64,000 nucleotides of DNA from Dactylellina haptotyla (GCA_031310005.1 CM062380.1:1240001-1304000), one strand, 5' to 3'. Positions 25,001 to 35,552 are shown, counted from the stretch's first letter. Translations and numbers: made by a program. Notes: generated from the sequence alone by a model not told the origin.

Positions 25001-25339
25001 CGTATCCATTGGAGGTTCAGAGGTAGTGCTCATGTCTCCCGTGCTAGTGGAGCTAGTATCATCTGTTGGAGTCGTAGTAGTGTCCGGCGGCGCTGTAGAA
25101 CTCGGGCTATCTGGAGGAACGCTGGTGCTATCCATAGGAAGGGTGCTGCTTGAATCACCTCCACTCCCGTAGCCGTCATCACCGTAACCATCTTCGCCAT
25201 AGTACCCGTCATCAACATACGAGGCGGCATCTTGCCTTCTTTGGATATGGTGACCTGGCTCAGCTATTGCTGCCGGGGCGGCTGCGGCAGCAGAAGCCAG
25301 CGCAAGTGCCATTCCGGCAACCAAAGTGCTGATACGCAT
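22040..25339 (-). CDS. Mucin-like secreted Ser/Thr/Pro repeat protein
   Basis: One uninterrupted frame of 1099 residues. A signal peptide (residues 1-20, MALALASAAAAAPA) is followed by H-I-Q-R-R-Q, a possible Kex2 site, and a Gly/Tyr/Asp-rich stretch (DDGYYGEDGYGDDGYGSGG). Residues about 60-790 consist of 8-9-residue units of the type P-P-S-D-S-S-T-A, expected to be heavily O-glycosylated and extended. A Ser/Thr/Lys-rich segment leads into a C-terminal region with about eleven cysteines (SNACVEQRKKCEKSYATSKRC as core), and the protein ends with a second Gly/Tyr motif (DGYGDGGYYRRLF). This layout fits a cell-wall or adhesive mucin. The short C-terminus lacks the hydrophobic tail expected of a GPI signal. 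No named domain is recognised. Antisense frames stay open only because of the repeat codon pattern. Confidence 0.85.
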   Translation of the reverse strand: MRISTLVAGMALALASAAAAAPAAIAEPGHHIQRRQDAASYVDDGYYGEDGYGDDGYGSGGDSSSTLPMDSTSVPPDSPSSTAPPDTTTTPTDDTSSTSTGDMSTTSEPPMDTSSSVPPGDSSVVTPTDETSTTSPGVDTTPVPPGDSSTVPPSDVTTTSPTDSVSSTDVPTTYPTDVPPGDTSTAPPGDSSTEPPSDSSTVPPDGPSTTSPTDEPSSTAPPGDSSTAPPPDDSSTMPPSDSSTVPPSDSSTVPPDDMSSTTTPAYDSSSTAPPGDSSTMPPSDSSTEPPSDSSTVPPDGASSTTAPPDESTSTAPPGDSSTAPPGDSSTTPPDDSSTEPPSDSSTAPPSDSSTVPPDGASSTTTPPDESTSTGPPGDSSTAPPGDSSTMPPSDSSTEPPSDSSTVPPDGPTTTSPGDDTSSTTPPDSSYVSPKDFSSTNPYGSSTTPPDDTSSTTESAYGSSSTEPPSDSSTAPPPEDSSTAPPPDESSTAPPSDSSTAPPSDSTTAPPSDSSTAPPPDESSTAPPSDSSTAPPPQDSSTAPPSDSSTVPPDDTSSTTTPTDNSSTTSPPDVSSTTPPDDASSTTTPVYDSSSVVTPKDFSSTSSGDTSSTTPPDESSTAPPSDSSTAPPPGDSSTVPPDGPSSTSPGDASSTVPPSDSSTAPPPGDSSTAPPSDSSTVPPDGPSSTSPSDSSYTLPPSDSSTAPPSDSSTTPPSEDSSTAPPPDSSSTVPPSDSSTVPPDDTSSTTTPAYGSSSTMPSSDSSTAPPSDSSSVPPDESSSTTTPTDNSSTTTPLGSTTSSTDGTSSTAPPPSDSSSTTSSGGSSTSPGGDTSTAPPPSSSTTTTSKGTSSAPTTTSNNSVSVKTVSSSSQTSSSTTSVSTKKTTSKPHTKYSKTTKTWKTSWKTTKSKSSKTTKHHTTSTKPSKPTKPSKPNKPDGPPKNSCCRMPNRSDQAKKKGVPSYPIGGFPASIVWTKDSKSYILIKLKGIESTCRTSYKYTIEEFQTACSNACVEQRKKCEKSYATSKRCTGSGKSKKCFTTTELKEHCSIQYTACKDANDISKNKKQMQDAMKTCPAPPKPKPSKPSNDGYGDGGYYRRLF
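22880..25080 (-). repeat. Coding VNTR: 24-27-bp units encoding PP-(S/G/D)-DSST-x
   Basis: The central part of the mucin-like gene is built from imperfect tandem units of 8 or 9 codons. Higher-order blocks are also visible: the segment starting V-P-P-D-G-A-S-S-T-T occurs twice (near 24440 and 24260 on the minus strand) and the two copies differ by gain or loss of one 8-codon unit. Copy-number change by slippage or unequal exchange is therefore likely. Confidence 0.85.
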
Positions 25340-28288
25340 AGTGAACGATTATTCGGGGAGTTCTCACTATATGTATTCAATATGCAATATTCAAACGCTA
25401 ATGAGTGTAAATATCCTGATATTGCGAAAGCAAAATTGTCGTTAAACAACCAAATGAGAGTGGTGATTCATCAAACAGACTAGAAGAACCAAAGGAAGTA
25501 TCGGACAAAAAAATGCCCACAAAAGAGAGAGAGGATGCTCAGTAAGAGCCCAAAGGATCGGGTGATGATGATAAAAAAACCGGATGCTGGATCAAGGGGG
25601 CCATCGACCCTATATAAAGATCGTGAATGTCGCCATCGACCCGAAGGTCCATTGTATATGCCCGGGTTGCATAAATTCCACAACATTGGCAGCTACAAGC
25701 ATAAGCCAGTGCCGCCGAGGCTGCCATGGCTGCCATGGCTCCTATGGCTCCGACGAGCGACATAGCTTTCGTGTGAATGTCACTTGGTGTTCCGGTTAGC
25801 CGTTGATGTGCATTCGGGAAGTCGGCTCTCGCGAAGTTTGGGGGAAGTACAATAAGTGTGTTGTGTGATGTTGGAGCCCTTTCTGGGCGCGCTAACCGAT
25901 GGGTTTGTTGGCTTCATAGAGGCGGTCTTAAGAGCGGCGAACACTAACAACACTAGTCAGGCTTAAGCTTTCCTTTCCAGCTGTTAACTCTGGAACTCGG
26001 AACAGGTTGATGACGAGGCCTTTCTCTACTCTAAAAGATGGGACGGTTTCTCAAGACAGGCAGCTCGGATCTAGCAGTAAATGTAGATCGAAGTTAGTGA
26101 CCCGGCTAGGACATCTTTTCTAAGGGACTATCGGCTTCGCGCACAACATATGTCCAGATATCGGTACCTTTACCGAGTGCGCTATCTATTCTATAGTCAG
26201 CCTCAGAACTTTGTGCTTCGTCGGGTTGGTTTAAGGGAAAAGTCTTGGCCAGCGAGGCAACAAGGAGTCCATGCATACCTCCAATAGACCACTCATTCTT
26301 TGATGAGGATACGCAAGTCGAGTGCCTCAGATGAGCATTCGAAAGCGAATTTTGCTTCGTCCTGCCCAGTATTTTGCTTAAAGTCCTATTTGAAACCGGA
26401 CTATAACATTCGCAAGTTTAATAAACGAGGTGGATAGAACTTTATTGACTCAAATACATCTAAATGTACCCGAGTTACCCAGTTACTGTCGTATAAGCAA
26501 CCTGATTCCGAACTCCGAGACTATAAGATTCTCTTTAAACGCCACTTACGTATATTAGAGAAAACTTCTCGCCAAAACGTTTTGACAGGCTAGATCTTGC
26601 ATCTTTTCGGTGCTTGATTGTTTCTCTCCTTGGATAGCGGCCGCGCGGCGCATCCGGGAAAACATTTTGAACTCCACAGCTACCAACTGCGATGTTGGAA
26701 GGTTGGTCGGCAGTAAACAGTTTCAAATATCGTAAACGGGTTCAGAACGAATATCATTGATTGATGTTTACTTCCAGGCGAGTTGTCCAGTATCGATACG
26801 GGTCCATAATTCCCTGGGAATTGATTGATTCGGTCTGTGCGCCTTTTGAAAGAGATCTTTGCTGATAGAGGCGCCTCGAATCGAGACGTGATAAGACCAC
26901 CCCGTCAGGACAGAATATGGTAGATCTCCACACAAGCTGGGAGCTTGGCTTCCCCGAAGAGAGACCCTACTTCCCCCAGAAATAACTAAATCGCATGTAC
27001 GTCGTTAAACCGGATCATAGACCAGTGCCAGTGAAGCAGGTCTTAATTAAGCTCAAGAGAACCCGTTCTTCAAATATTTTCGGGATATTCTCCGTCCGCC
27101 TTGGTGAAGTTAGAACATGCGAAAGCCGAGTTGGAGAGATTAGCTCCAATCTATGAGGACCTCCAACTGTCGACATTTCACGATATGTCGCTATCAAGTG
27201 TAGGCCCCAATTCTGGATCTTCGGGTTGGTTCTCGGTCGCAAGGTACGCGTACAGAATACTGGTTTCAAGTGATGCGCGTCGCTGCAGTCTGAATTGTTG
27301 TCCAAACGTATGTTTTGGGCAACATATTCTCTCCTCTTTGGCCAATCGGATGGGTGGCCATCCGCAGCGTGCATGACCCAAACAACACAGGATTCTTATC
27401 CCCTTACAGCGAGCCAATTCTCCAGTCCAGTAACCAGACTTGCCAATTCTCATAACTAGAACCGAGGAGAAAATGCTAAAGCCATTTATCGCTGCAGCGC
27501 TCTTGGAGATCAGAACTTGTGGGGTTCGGCTTGACTAGTACTAGTTCGAATCAACAAAGAAAGCCATTTTGTGTCTACTTTACCATGCTGACTATAAGTT
27601 ACGAGCTATACACACCGAGGCGATTGCCAAGATAGTTGCAATTGTACTCTATGGTAGTAGGTATTTAGTTTATTATGATTAAGCATCATATTTTATAACC
27701 CAATAGGCTGCTCTCCCTCGGCGTATAGCTATTCTTTACCTGTAATTATAGCCTCAAACGGGGACCATGTCGAGCATCTCATCTCTCGATAGCCTATCCA
27801 TGAACGGATCGAATCGAATTTCGCCAACGTGCTGGATAAAATAGCCAATGAGCCAATCGTAAAATGGCGAAACCTGAATTCAGCCGCCCAGTCTTGGAAT
27901 AGGGACCGACGGAAGAATTTTGCAGAGCATTTGTTCACCAACCTATTGTCTGAACACTGGTCGCCCGGAATTGCGGGGTCGCTTCCCGGTTGAAATGGTG
28001 AGCGGCACCCCTGCTACGTGTTGAATATAGGGTATGAGAACTTCACGACCTGCCGACCTAGGAGCCCTGTTCCCAGATGGCGGCATCATATTGTGCGCAC
28101 AAAGCTAAAATATATCGCGAACCACGGTTAGGGGAGCCGTTAAAAACGCAGAATTACATATTCTGGTATCTGGTTTTTTTTTTTACATAAGAACCATGGA
28201 TTGCCCTACATCTTCTTATTCTCTCGGTCTCCCAGTTAGAAACTGTGCGTATTGAATTCCAACAATACCCAACACATAGTGCACCATT
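25340..28288. other. Long intergenic region with no clear gene
   Basis: Almost 3 kb between the mucin-like gene and the GH16 gene. A small minus-strand frame (25763-25539, 74 codons) begins with an Ala/Met-rich hydrophobic stretch but has no other support. At 27679-27993 the plus strand reads as a plausible protein fragment broken by one in-frame TAG (27790). I find no transposase, terminal repeat or RNA gene. Confidence 0.5.
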
Positions 28289-29284
28289 ATGGCTGCGAAA
28301 ACCGTCCTCTCCTTAGGTTTCCTATCCCTTGCCGCTGCACAAGCTGCAGTTTACGGCCAATGCGGTGGCATCGGCTGGACGGGTCCCACAACCTGCGCCT
28401 CGGGCTCTTCGTGCGTTAAAAGTAACGATTACTACTCGCAATGTTTACCCGGTTCTGGAGGCGCTACCACCACGACAACAAAGACGACCACTAAAGCAAC
28501 TACCACCACAGCCGCTGCCGCTGCGACGGGATGGGAAGAAGTTATCGGAGAAGGCAGCTTCAGCAGCTTCAGTAGTTTCTGGAACTATCTCTACCCATGG
28601 GGCTCAGACCATAACGGATCCGCGAGAATGAAGCAGGACAAAGTGTCTGTCTCCGGTGGTGTTTTGACGCTCAAAGCGGACCGTCTAAGCACACAAGATG
28701 GCTACGTAAGTATTGCAAGATCTAATTTGACTATAATTTGGGTTTGCAGCTGACAATCATACTAGTCAACCGCCAACCCCAAGCCAGCCATTTGGTACTG
28801 GTCCGGCGCAGTCCACGCCAAGCAAACCGTCGTGATCAATGATCAGTTCCCTAACTGGGAAATCCGCGGTGAATTCAAAGCCCCAACAGCTAAGGGCACC
28901 TGGCCCGCGTTTTGGCTCACCGGAACGCAAAGTTGGCCTCCAGAGATCGATATCCTGGAGTTCAAGGGTACCACGAACAACTGGTTCAATACCTTTAGAA
29001 GCTCTAGTGATGTTAGCACCACGCAGGTGACTGTTAGCAATGCTGCTACTACCTTCCACCAATATAGAATTTGGGCTACCAAGGCGAATGCCAACGACGT
29101 TACCGTCCACTTTTATGTTGATGGGGTCTGGAAGGGTCAGCATAATGCTGCTGGATTTGTGAACAAACCGATGTGGATCATTATCAATCTGCAGATGGAG
29201 GGTAGCTCTGGAAGCCCAGGACCCAGTGGAACAACTACCTACCAAGCACAGAAAGTCTATGTTGGCCGTACAAGAGCCTACTAA
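28289..29284 (+). CDS. Secreted glycoside hydrolase family 16 enzyme with N-terminal CBM1
   Basis: Exons 28289-28705 and 28766-29284 (60-bp intron, GTAAGT...ACTAG, phase 0) give 311 residues. A signal peptide (1-19) is followed by a fungal cellulose-binding module (CBM1, about 20-54) with cysteines 25, 36, 42 and 52 and the wording [16 protein letters not shown] Thr-rich linker (about 59-80) leads to a GH16 domain (about 82-311) with the catalytic motif E-I-D-I-L-E: Glu199 is the expected nucleophile and Glu204 the acid/base. Conserved neighbours are [16 protein letters not shown] and [14 protein letters not shown]16 enzymes act on beta-1,3/1,4-linked glucans and related polymers; the exact substrate cannot be read here. 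The module suggests action near cellulose in plant walls. Acceptors other than 28765 break the [10 protein letters not shown] frame. Confidence 0.92.
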
Positions 29285-30328
29285 ATTACACCCGGCTAGG
29301 TGTGAATAAAACTTAGTAACTTGTGAAAAGAACTAGGTGGATTGGTGTAGAATTTTTGTATATAGGAAACTCTTGTTAAATATTCTTTCAAGCTCACCAA
29401 GTGTTGCTCGCGAACATTATAATTAATAAGTTATCATGAATGACCTCGAGACGGTCAAAAATAACCTTCCTCGGCTTTCTGCAGAATAATGTCCGAAATA
29501 ATGTGTTGTTATACCGCGTTAAGGCACCTTTTGACGTAGGAATGCTGAAAATTTAAAGGTAAATATGATAATAGGTTCTGAAAAGTGCAAATATATATAT
29601 GTGTCTGATCTATCTCGATCCTCGAGATAAGGACGTTGGAAAAATGTGGTATATGCGTATCGTCACAACGATTTAACGGAGATGTTGTGTCCAAGTGACA
29701 CTGGCTTGAGCACCTTCCGTTCTCGCTTCGAGAACCCTTTCCAAACTCGTATAGTGACAATTTTTGATGGGCATCGACTATGAGAATTACTCATTTTCTT
29801 GCGACCGAAAGAAGTCGAAAATTGTCCTGTCACCCCGCAGTCAAGTACATATTGCGCGATATATCGACATGTAATATAGTAGCGCCACTGTAGCTCTAGC
29901 CGACGTGCGTTTTGGGAAATACGTCCTCGACTCTCGTATTTGGCCTCCAGGGTCCTTCGATCTGGCTGCAGTGCTAGCGGCCAGTAGGCTGTGCTGACGG
30001 AGGGTTGGGCCAGCTAGTTTCAGGTGCTCGGTACCTCTGACTCCATCCGATGTGCCGGGCTATATATAGGGAACTAGCCTAATCCGACCTCCTTTCCCTT
30101 CGCTTTTGCACCGCTCTTAGTTTTCGATATATTATTATCAGTATCCCAGACGTAGACGCGGGCCGTGTGCGGATTACTTTGCCTCTTTCAACATCTCGAT
30201 CTTAGAGCTTTGCTACTTGGGCTTCGCATTTCGGAACTCGAGTTAGGTTGCACCTCGCCGCAACACAAGCAGCCGCTGTCACCGTCATCAACCCAGCCAA
30301 CATCATCACCACCTCATACGCCGCCGCC
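29285..30328. other. Intergenic region upstream of the SH3 gene
   Basis: About 1 kb containing the 3' end of the GH16 gene and the promoter of the SH3 gene, with a TATA-like element (separate entry) and a pyrimidine-rich leader after it. No further gene is supported. Confidence 0.5.
30061..30070 (+). promoter_or_regulatory. TATA-like element upstream of the SH3 gene
   Basis: The sequence TATATATAGG lies about 268 bp before the proposed start codon and is followed by a C/T-rich stretch, a common arrangement in fungal promoters. Assignment is by position only. Confidence 0.3.
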
Positions 30329-31082
30329 ATGGTCGACTTCCAAGCTGCGATGGCCACCAGGGCCCTCCGGAACATCAGAACCGTACGATGCTGTACTTCC
30401 ACCGCTTCGTGATGCCTAGCTAACCCGCTTTCAGGAATTGGAGTTTCTTTCCGAGACCGGCCACCTCACTGCTAATCAGTTGTCCGCGATCTTGTCGAAC
30501 CTCCCTCCATCGGACCTTCCAAAAGCCACCTCCGCTATGGCCAACACCTCTGTTACAAACACCCGACATGAGACTCCTATAACCCAATCACCAGTTCCTC
30601 TCCCTACCGCTACACCTTCTTTCAACGAGAAGACAAACCCAATTCAAACACCAGCTTACAACGCTAGTCCTCCGGCGTATACCCACCCGCCAACCCTCTC
30701 CGTTGTCACAGCACTATATCCTTATTCTGCCAGCGACGCCGGAGATCTGGCCCTCAACACCGGCGATACGATCAACGTTACCGAATATGTAAATGCCGAC
30801 TGGTGGCGTGGTGTTAATCCGACAACCGGACAAACTGGTATCTTCCCCAAGAACTATGTTAAACCGGCCGCAGCATCCAACAACGAGAAGGACGGGTACG
30901 GGTACGGAAACGTGCCTCTGCAGGTTGCGAACAGTGGTAGCAGCAACCAGCCGCCAGCCGAGCCTCAACAGCCGAGTAAATTCGAAGAAGGCGGCAAGAA
31001 GTTTGGAAAGAAATTGGGAAATGCTGCTATTTTCGGTGCTGGCGCGACTATTGGTGGAAAGATTGTCAACGGTATTTTCTAG
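30329..31082 (+). CDS. SH3-domain protein, Lsb1/Pin3-like
   Basis: Exons 30329-30382 and 30435-31082 (52-bp intron with CTAAC branch site) give 233 residues. Splicing creates the N-terminus MVDFQAAMATRALRNIRTEL followed by EFLSETGHL, which matches the N-terminal element of yeast Lsb1 and Pin3 (Lsb2). An SH3 domain spans about residues 115-170 (VTALYPYSASDAGDLALNTGD, DWWRGVNPTTGQTGIFPKNYVKP), including the ALYPY, WW and P-x-N-Y ligand-binding residues. The C-terminus has Gly-rich hydrophobic wording (AAIFGAGATIGGKIVNGIF). Yeast relatives bind the WASP homologue Las17, restrain actin nucleation and act in prion behaviour. The Pro/Thr-rich segment between the two parts is probably flexible. The downstream frame alone would miss the conserved first 18 residues. 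Confidence 0.88.
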
Positions 31083-31554
31083 AGGTGGTTGTGCGCTGGA
31101 CTTAGGGTTATTTTTTATGTTTTTTCTTCGTGAATATTATCCGTTCCTTGTTCGATGCTCCTCCTGTGATTTTATAACGTATCTAATGTACATTTGCTAT
31201 GATCTATTTTGACGACAGATTGATTGGGAGCATCGGAATTTGTGATTAGAATGTGGAGATTTTCAAACGATAACGATTAAATTTACAAAAAAAGAAAGCT
31301 ATGAGCCAAGAAATCTATTATACAAGCTGTTGAAGATGCATATGCCAATATGACTTTTTGTTGAAACTAACAGCAGACTGAAAAGAAACGAAACAAAATC
31401 ATATGCCTACAACGAAAACTCCTACGCTGCCAGACCCGACCCTTCCCAATGATACATGTTGAAGTAAACTTACACCTTTGCCCACCTGCCATGCATGTTG
31501 AAATTAAAAATATTGCCTATCACAATCCCTTCTACAAGGCTACTTCCTCCTTAG
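31083..31554. other. Convergent 3' spacer
   Basis: AT-rich spacer between the SH3 gene and the GFA-domain gene; no element recognised. Confidence 0.5.
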
Positions 31555-33486
31555 CTAATCGCTGTCCACGAAATCTTGGTGTATGCTTCTCTTCTCGTTC
31601 ACCTCATCCCCGCCATAGTGTTGAAGCTTTACCTCACTAGTACATCCATCGACTTTTACAACCCCTTCATCTCGTCGATTGCCAACTCTCGTCCCCAGCC
31701 TCGCCCCCACCTCTACTTCGCCTGCCATATCGCAGTGGAACTCTTTCAAGAATCCTACCTCTTTTAATGCAGACTTTGGATCATCCATACTGCCTACCAT
31801 GATATCTATCATTCCATGAATCGAAGCTGAAGTTCGATAAGTAATGCTGCCGCCACACCAAGAGCAGAACCCACGATAGCTGGTTCTTCCATCTCTAGTC
31901 GTTAGGGCAAACTCTTTGAATGGCCATGGTACAGGTAGAGTGATATTCTGAGGATCGGCATCAAAGTCCTCAGAATCCTTGTTAGTGGTACAGCAACGGT
32001 CATTCTCCTGCTGGTGGAGGAGTTGTGTTTCCCAACGAAGGATTTCGAGCGACGAGGCGGTTGGAGATGCTACAGTTGGGATTGATACGATATCGCAGCC
32101 GCTGGGTTGCATCTTTGGTGATTCCGTACACCCATCATCCGCCGAATTTTGAGGGCATGCGTCTGGTTCGCTGATGGGTTCTGGGGGCTGAGGGGAAGGA
32201 GTAGTTGCTAGGGCGGGTGATTTCCCTTTATCTTTGGAAGAGATTGCTGCGGTTGCTTTACCTTTCATTTTCGCTAGATTTGAGTTACTCGCCTTAGCTT
32301 TTCTGTCGACACGGTTAAGCCATTGGCGATGTATTAACCTACTCCATAATCCTTCTTTAGCTTTGCCCTTCCCTTTATCCTTGCCCTTACCTTTGGTAGG
32401 CTCTTCGACAGCTGGTGATTGTTCTCGTGGCGATATCAGTGGTGATTGCGCTTGTGGGGTCGACGGTGCCGAGGGAGTACCTTCACCAGGTACCATTTCG
32501 CTGCCTGAAGCAGTGTGATCCACACTGCCTCTTCCGCCGACTCCTCTATCCCGTTTCCAGATTCTGCGGTGGTATCCTGTATTCCCGCTCCATGGTGTCT
32601 TTCCTAGGCTTGGGCGTCTACTACCTTCCGCTGGCGGGGGTGGGACCTGTTCCTGTAACTCTTCGTCCTCGTTACAACAACATCCAAGGGCATTATCTAT
32701 CCCGTTGAACTCTGTTTCGAACTCTGGGTCTTGTTGGACGACTTCGAGGGTGCTTTGTAACTTGCTTTTCTGCTTTTGGTATTGCGAGAACTGCCTTGGG
32801 CTTGATGACGGGACCGCAGTCTCGTCTCTTAGAACTTTAGATAGCTGGTAAGCCGTAGTAGACGGCGGAGGTGCCTCGGTCTCTGCAATGTTTGGAACTG
32901 ATATGAGCGACGATCTGCTTCCCCTTCTGCTTCGATTGGATCTCTCTGGGATAGCTGGACTCTCTGGTTCTGGTTCAACTATTTTGGCCCTAGATGTCCA
33001 TTTTACCATATCCCGAGGAAATTTCAGGGAGGTTCTAGCCAAGGCTGAAACAGCATTCCTACACGAATAGCAGTAGCTGCGAGAAATTATCCATATTAGT
33101 AAATTATCCTAAGGTCTCCCTTCACTTGATTTATAGTTCTAGCAATAATCGCTTCAGAAATCTCCCACGACTCACCAGTGTGAGAAGCCAACTAGTTGTT
33201 GGTATAGCTCCGTCTTCTGGAATTCTGCAGGGATAGTAATCCGGTAACGGAGCAGAGTGCACAAACAACCACCATCTATGATAATTGGCTGGAATTCTGT
33301 TTCTTCGCTCCCTTCGAGAGTCCGCTTTTCTTGAACATCAGCGCGCTCTTTTCCCTTTCCCTTGGACTCCTGCGTGCTCGAACTCATGGTGGCCTCTCTG
33401 GAAACAATGCGGGCCCCGGACGCAGAAGCTGTAGCTGTGAAAGGATTATCCTCGTCTTTAACTAGCATTTTCACAGCAGTTTTCAA
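31555..33486 (-). CDS. GFA/CENP-V zinc-domain protein with a large internal insertion
   Basis: Exons 33486-33176 and 33076-31555 (99-bp intron, GTGAGT...CTCGCAG) give 610 residues. The splice generates S-H-C-Y-C-Y-S-C-R-N-A-V. The zinc-ligand pattern of the GFA (glutathione-dependent formaldehyde-activating, CENP-V/Mss4-like) fold is visible: C74 and C76 in DGGCLCTLLRY, then C104, C106 and C109, and finally C508 and C511 in FCSWCGGSITYR. Between the second and third group sits an insertion of about 345 residues rich in Lys, Pro, Ser and Gly (for example KGKGKDKGKGKAKE), which most GFA proteins lack. GFA domains bind zinc and occur in small enzymes or adaptors of often unknown substrate. The start at 33486 is uncertain; an in-frame ATG at 33387 would remove 33 polar residues. 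Confidence 0.8.
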
Positions 33487-35202
33487 TGACCTTTTATAGT
33501 CTTGGAAATGCTAATAACCTACAAAGTTAGTACTGCACAGTCTTGTCGAAGCTCGGTAAGCTCCAATTGAACCCCCATAACGATAATTGACAATGTCGAT
33601 AATCGATCCTTCAACTAAGGAGTCCCAATAATAATAATATAGTATTGGTAATCAATCCGGGTTCTGTAAGCAAGTAGGATGGCGAATCGCATCAATTGAG
33701 GCTGTACACATTTTGTTATGATGATTGCGTATACACTGGCAACTCACTTAAAGTACTCGCGGTTTCCAAATTCGCGAATTGGATGCCACGATTGTAAATA
33801 TCGGATTAAATGTCAGAAACGGGTAATTCTGTGGAACATAAATTCGCCGCAGAACTCTGCGTCGGTGCAAAAGCGTAACAAAAGTGAAATTTCTAGAATC
33901 CGAAATGGATGGTTTCTCAAGCACGAATTTCAAAGGTTGGAATGAATATATTCGAACCAAAGGGGAATGATGAGTCAGGTTGTTGTGTTGTCTGGCCTGG
34001 GAGGACGTATGAGTCCGGTCCGACGACAATTTATCCTCAACTGACAACTTTGCCCCGGTTAGACGAGGTCAATCTTAATCGGACCAGGTTTTTATTCTGC
34101 AATTCGGTTTTAGGAATGTAAGTGGAGTTGGGCACCGAGCTTTGCCACTACCGCGCCGAACGGGGAACCGCGAACCAACAAGCCTGGTCATGGAGGACCG
34201 GGGCAGGGTGAACGGGACGGTGCTAACTCGATAACATAAGACCTCAAAGTTGGTATCCGGAGCACGTTGCTGCCGTAAGCCGTACGCATATTAATCTCCA
34301 GCATGGTAATTGGCTCGTGTGTACGTGAAGGATTCACGATAATAACGGGGCAAATATTAGATAATATCAATTACAACGAAGAGGGCCGTTCGTGGTAAAG
34401 GTGATTCGCTAGCATTTCCCGGTTCGGAGAGCGCACGAGCTCGGATGAACCGGCTTGCATATAACCGAGACGCATGGGAGCTGGTAGCTGACCTGCGTAG
34501 CTTGCTGCTCTAATACCAAAAATTATCTTGAACGAGTTAGTTCACACGTCCCGTGCAATCAGATCATCTTCGATCTTAATACGTGAACATACAGCCATTC
34601 TAACCTGAATCGATACAATGTGTATTGTAGCCTAGCTCTCCGTGCGCGATCAGATGATTCTCTGGAATATTTCGTGATTTCTTGAAAACCGAAACAATAT
34701 TTTGATTTCGTAAACAAGTTTGATTCGTAAGCGTAGTAATTCCTTTATAGCATTTGTCTGCTCTCTGTCGTGGTTTGGCGCCACCAACATGCCCGATAAC
34801 AACATGCCTCCCTAGGCCTGTTCCCTGTCTCTTCAATGGCCGCGAAAGCGTTCATCAGTATCCTTAATCGGCGCCGCAGTTGTCCGGCCTGGCTGCGCAG
34901 CTGCCTGAGTCATCAGCGCCAGTGGCCAATCTCGCTTTTTGCGACTCTACTTGGCCTTGGCTTGCAGATGAGAGCTATGATTATAACGTTAAAACTTGTC
35001 GAGATTAGAGCAGATAATGTGTGGTTATTGGACAGCGTCGCCACGCACTCTGCGCAGCCGGCTGCGGTTTCAAGAGTTCGCTCCCAGGCCCTCTGATACT
35101 CCCTATTGAGCTACTGAACTATACTTGAACCCTCCATTCATTGTCGTTGGTTCCAATACAGTAAGGGTTTATGATTATCAATATGACATTGGAAACATAT
35201 CA
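33487..35202. other. Intergenic region upstream of the first tRNA-Phe
   Basis: About 1.7 kb without a supported gene. Short open frames occur on both strands, including an 86-codon frame at 34836, but none has recognisable content. Confidence 0.5.
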
Positions 35203-35293
35203 GCGGGTTTAGCTCAGTTGGGAGAGCGTCAGACTGAAGCCAAACTTCAATCACTAAATCTGAAGGTCATGTGTTCGATCCACATAAACCGCA
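35203..35293 (+). tRNA. tRNA-Phe(GAA), intron-containing
   Basis: The sequence folds as a canonical tRNA: D arm GCTC/GAGC, anticodon stem TCAGA/TCTGA, loop C-T-G-A-A-G + A with anticodon GAA, and T arm ATGTG-TTCGATC-CACAT. An 18-nt intron (35240-35257) follows the base 3' to the anticodon, the normal place, and contains CTTCA, which can pair with the anticodon. The acceptor stem starts GCGGGTT and ends AAACCGC with discriminator A; position 5:68 is a G/A mismatch. The gene end is followed by a T5 tract. A second copy lies 1.1 kb downstream. Confidence 0.93.
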
Positions 35294-35297
35294 TATC

Positions 35298-35302
35298 TTT
35301 TT
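35298..35302 (+). terminator. RNA polymerase III T-tract terminator
   Basis: Five T residues begin five bases after the tRNA-Phe discriminator base; a T9 run follows at 35308-35316 as a backup. Confidence 0.7.
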
Positions 35303-35552
35303 GCAACTTTTTTTTTAAAGTTTTGGCGTCGATGTTGTCTACCTGATCTGGACGAACAGACGATGAGAAGAAACATTCAACACGAAGACAACACATTGCT
35401 TGTGCTTAATTTTTCAGTGAGAGTTAGCGTTGTGTCTCACCACTAATTAATATCGCACTTTTATTCAATCGGACCTTAGATATCCTACTGGTCATATATA
35501 ATTAATCTCTGGTTGGTAGTGAGTAAGTTACTCTCTTAATTACGTGCTGGGG

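Noticed and set aside
22749-25172. Several plus-strand frames of 98-205 codons rich in V-E-L-S-L-G-G inside the mucin-like gene
   Set aside because: They are antisense mirror images of the Pro/Ser/Asp/Thr repeat codons; the repeat length keeps them open. The minus-strand frame has the leader and the Cys-rich end.
25539-25763. 74-codon minus-strand frame with an Ala/Met-rich start and a C-S-C-Q-C-C cluster
   Set aside because: The hydrophobic start arises from a short CCATGGCT-type repeat; nothing else supports a gene.
25340-28288. A decayed transposable element in the long gene-poor stretch
   Set aside because: No terminal repeats, transposase or reverse transcriptase wording could be found in any frame.
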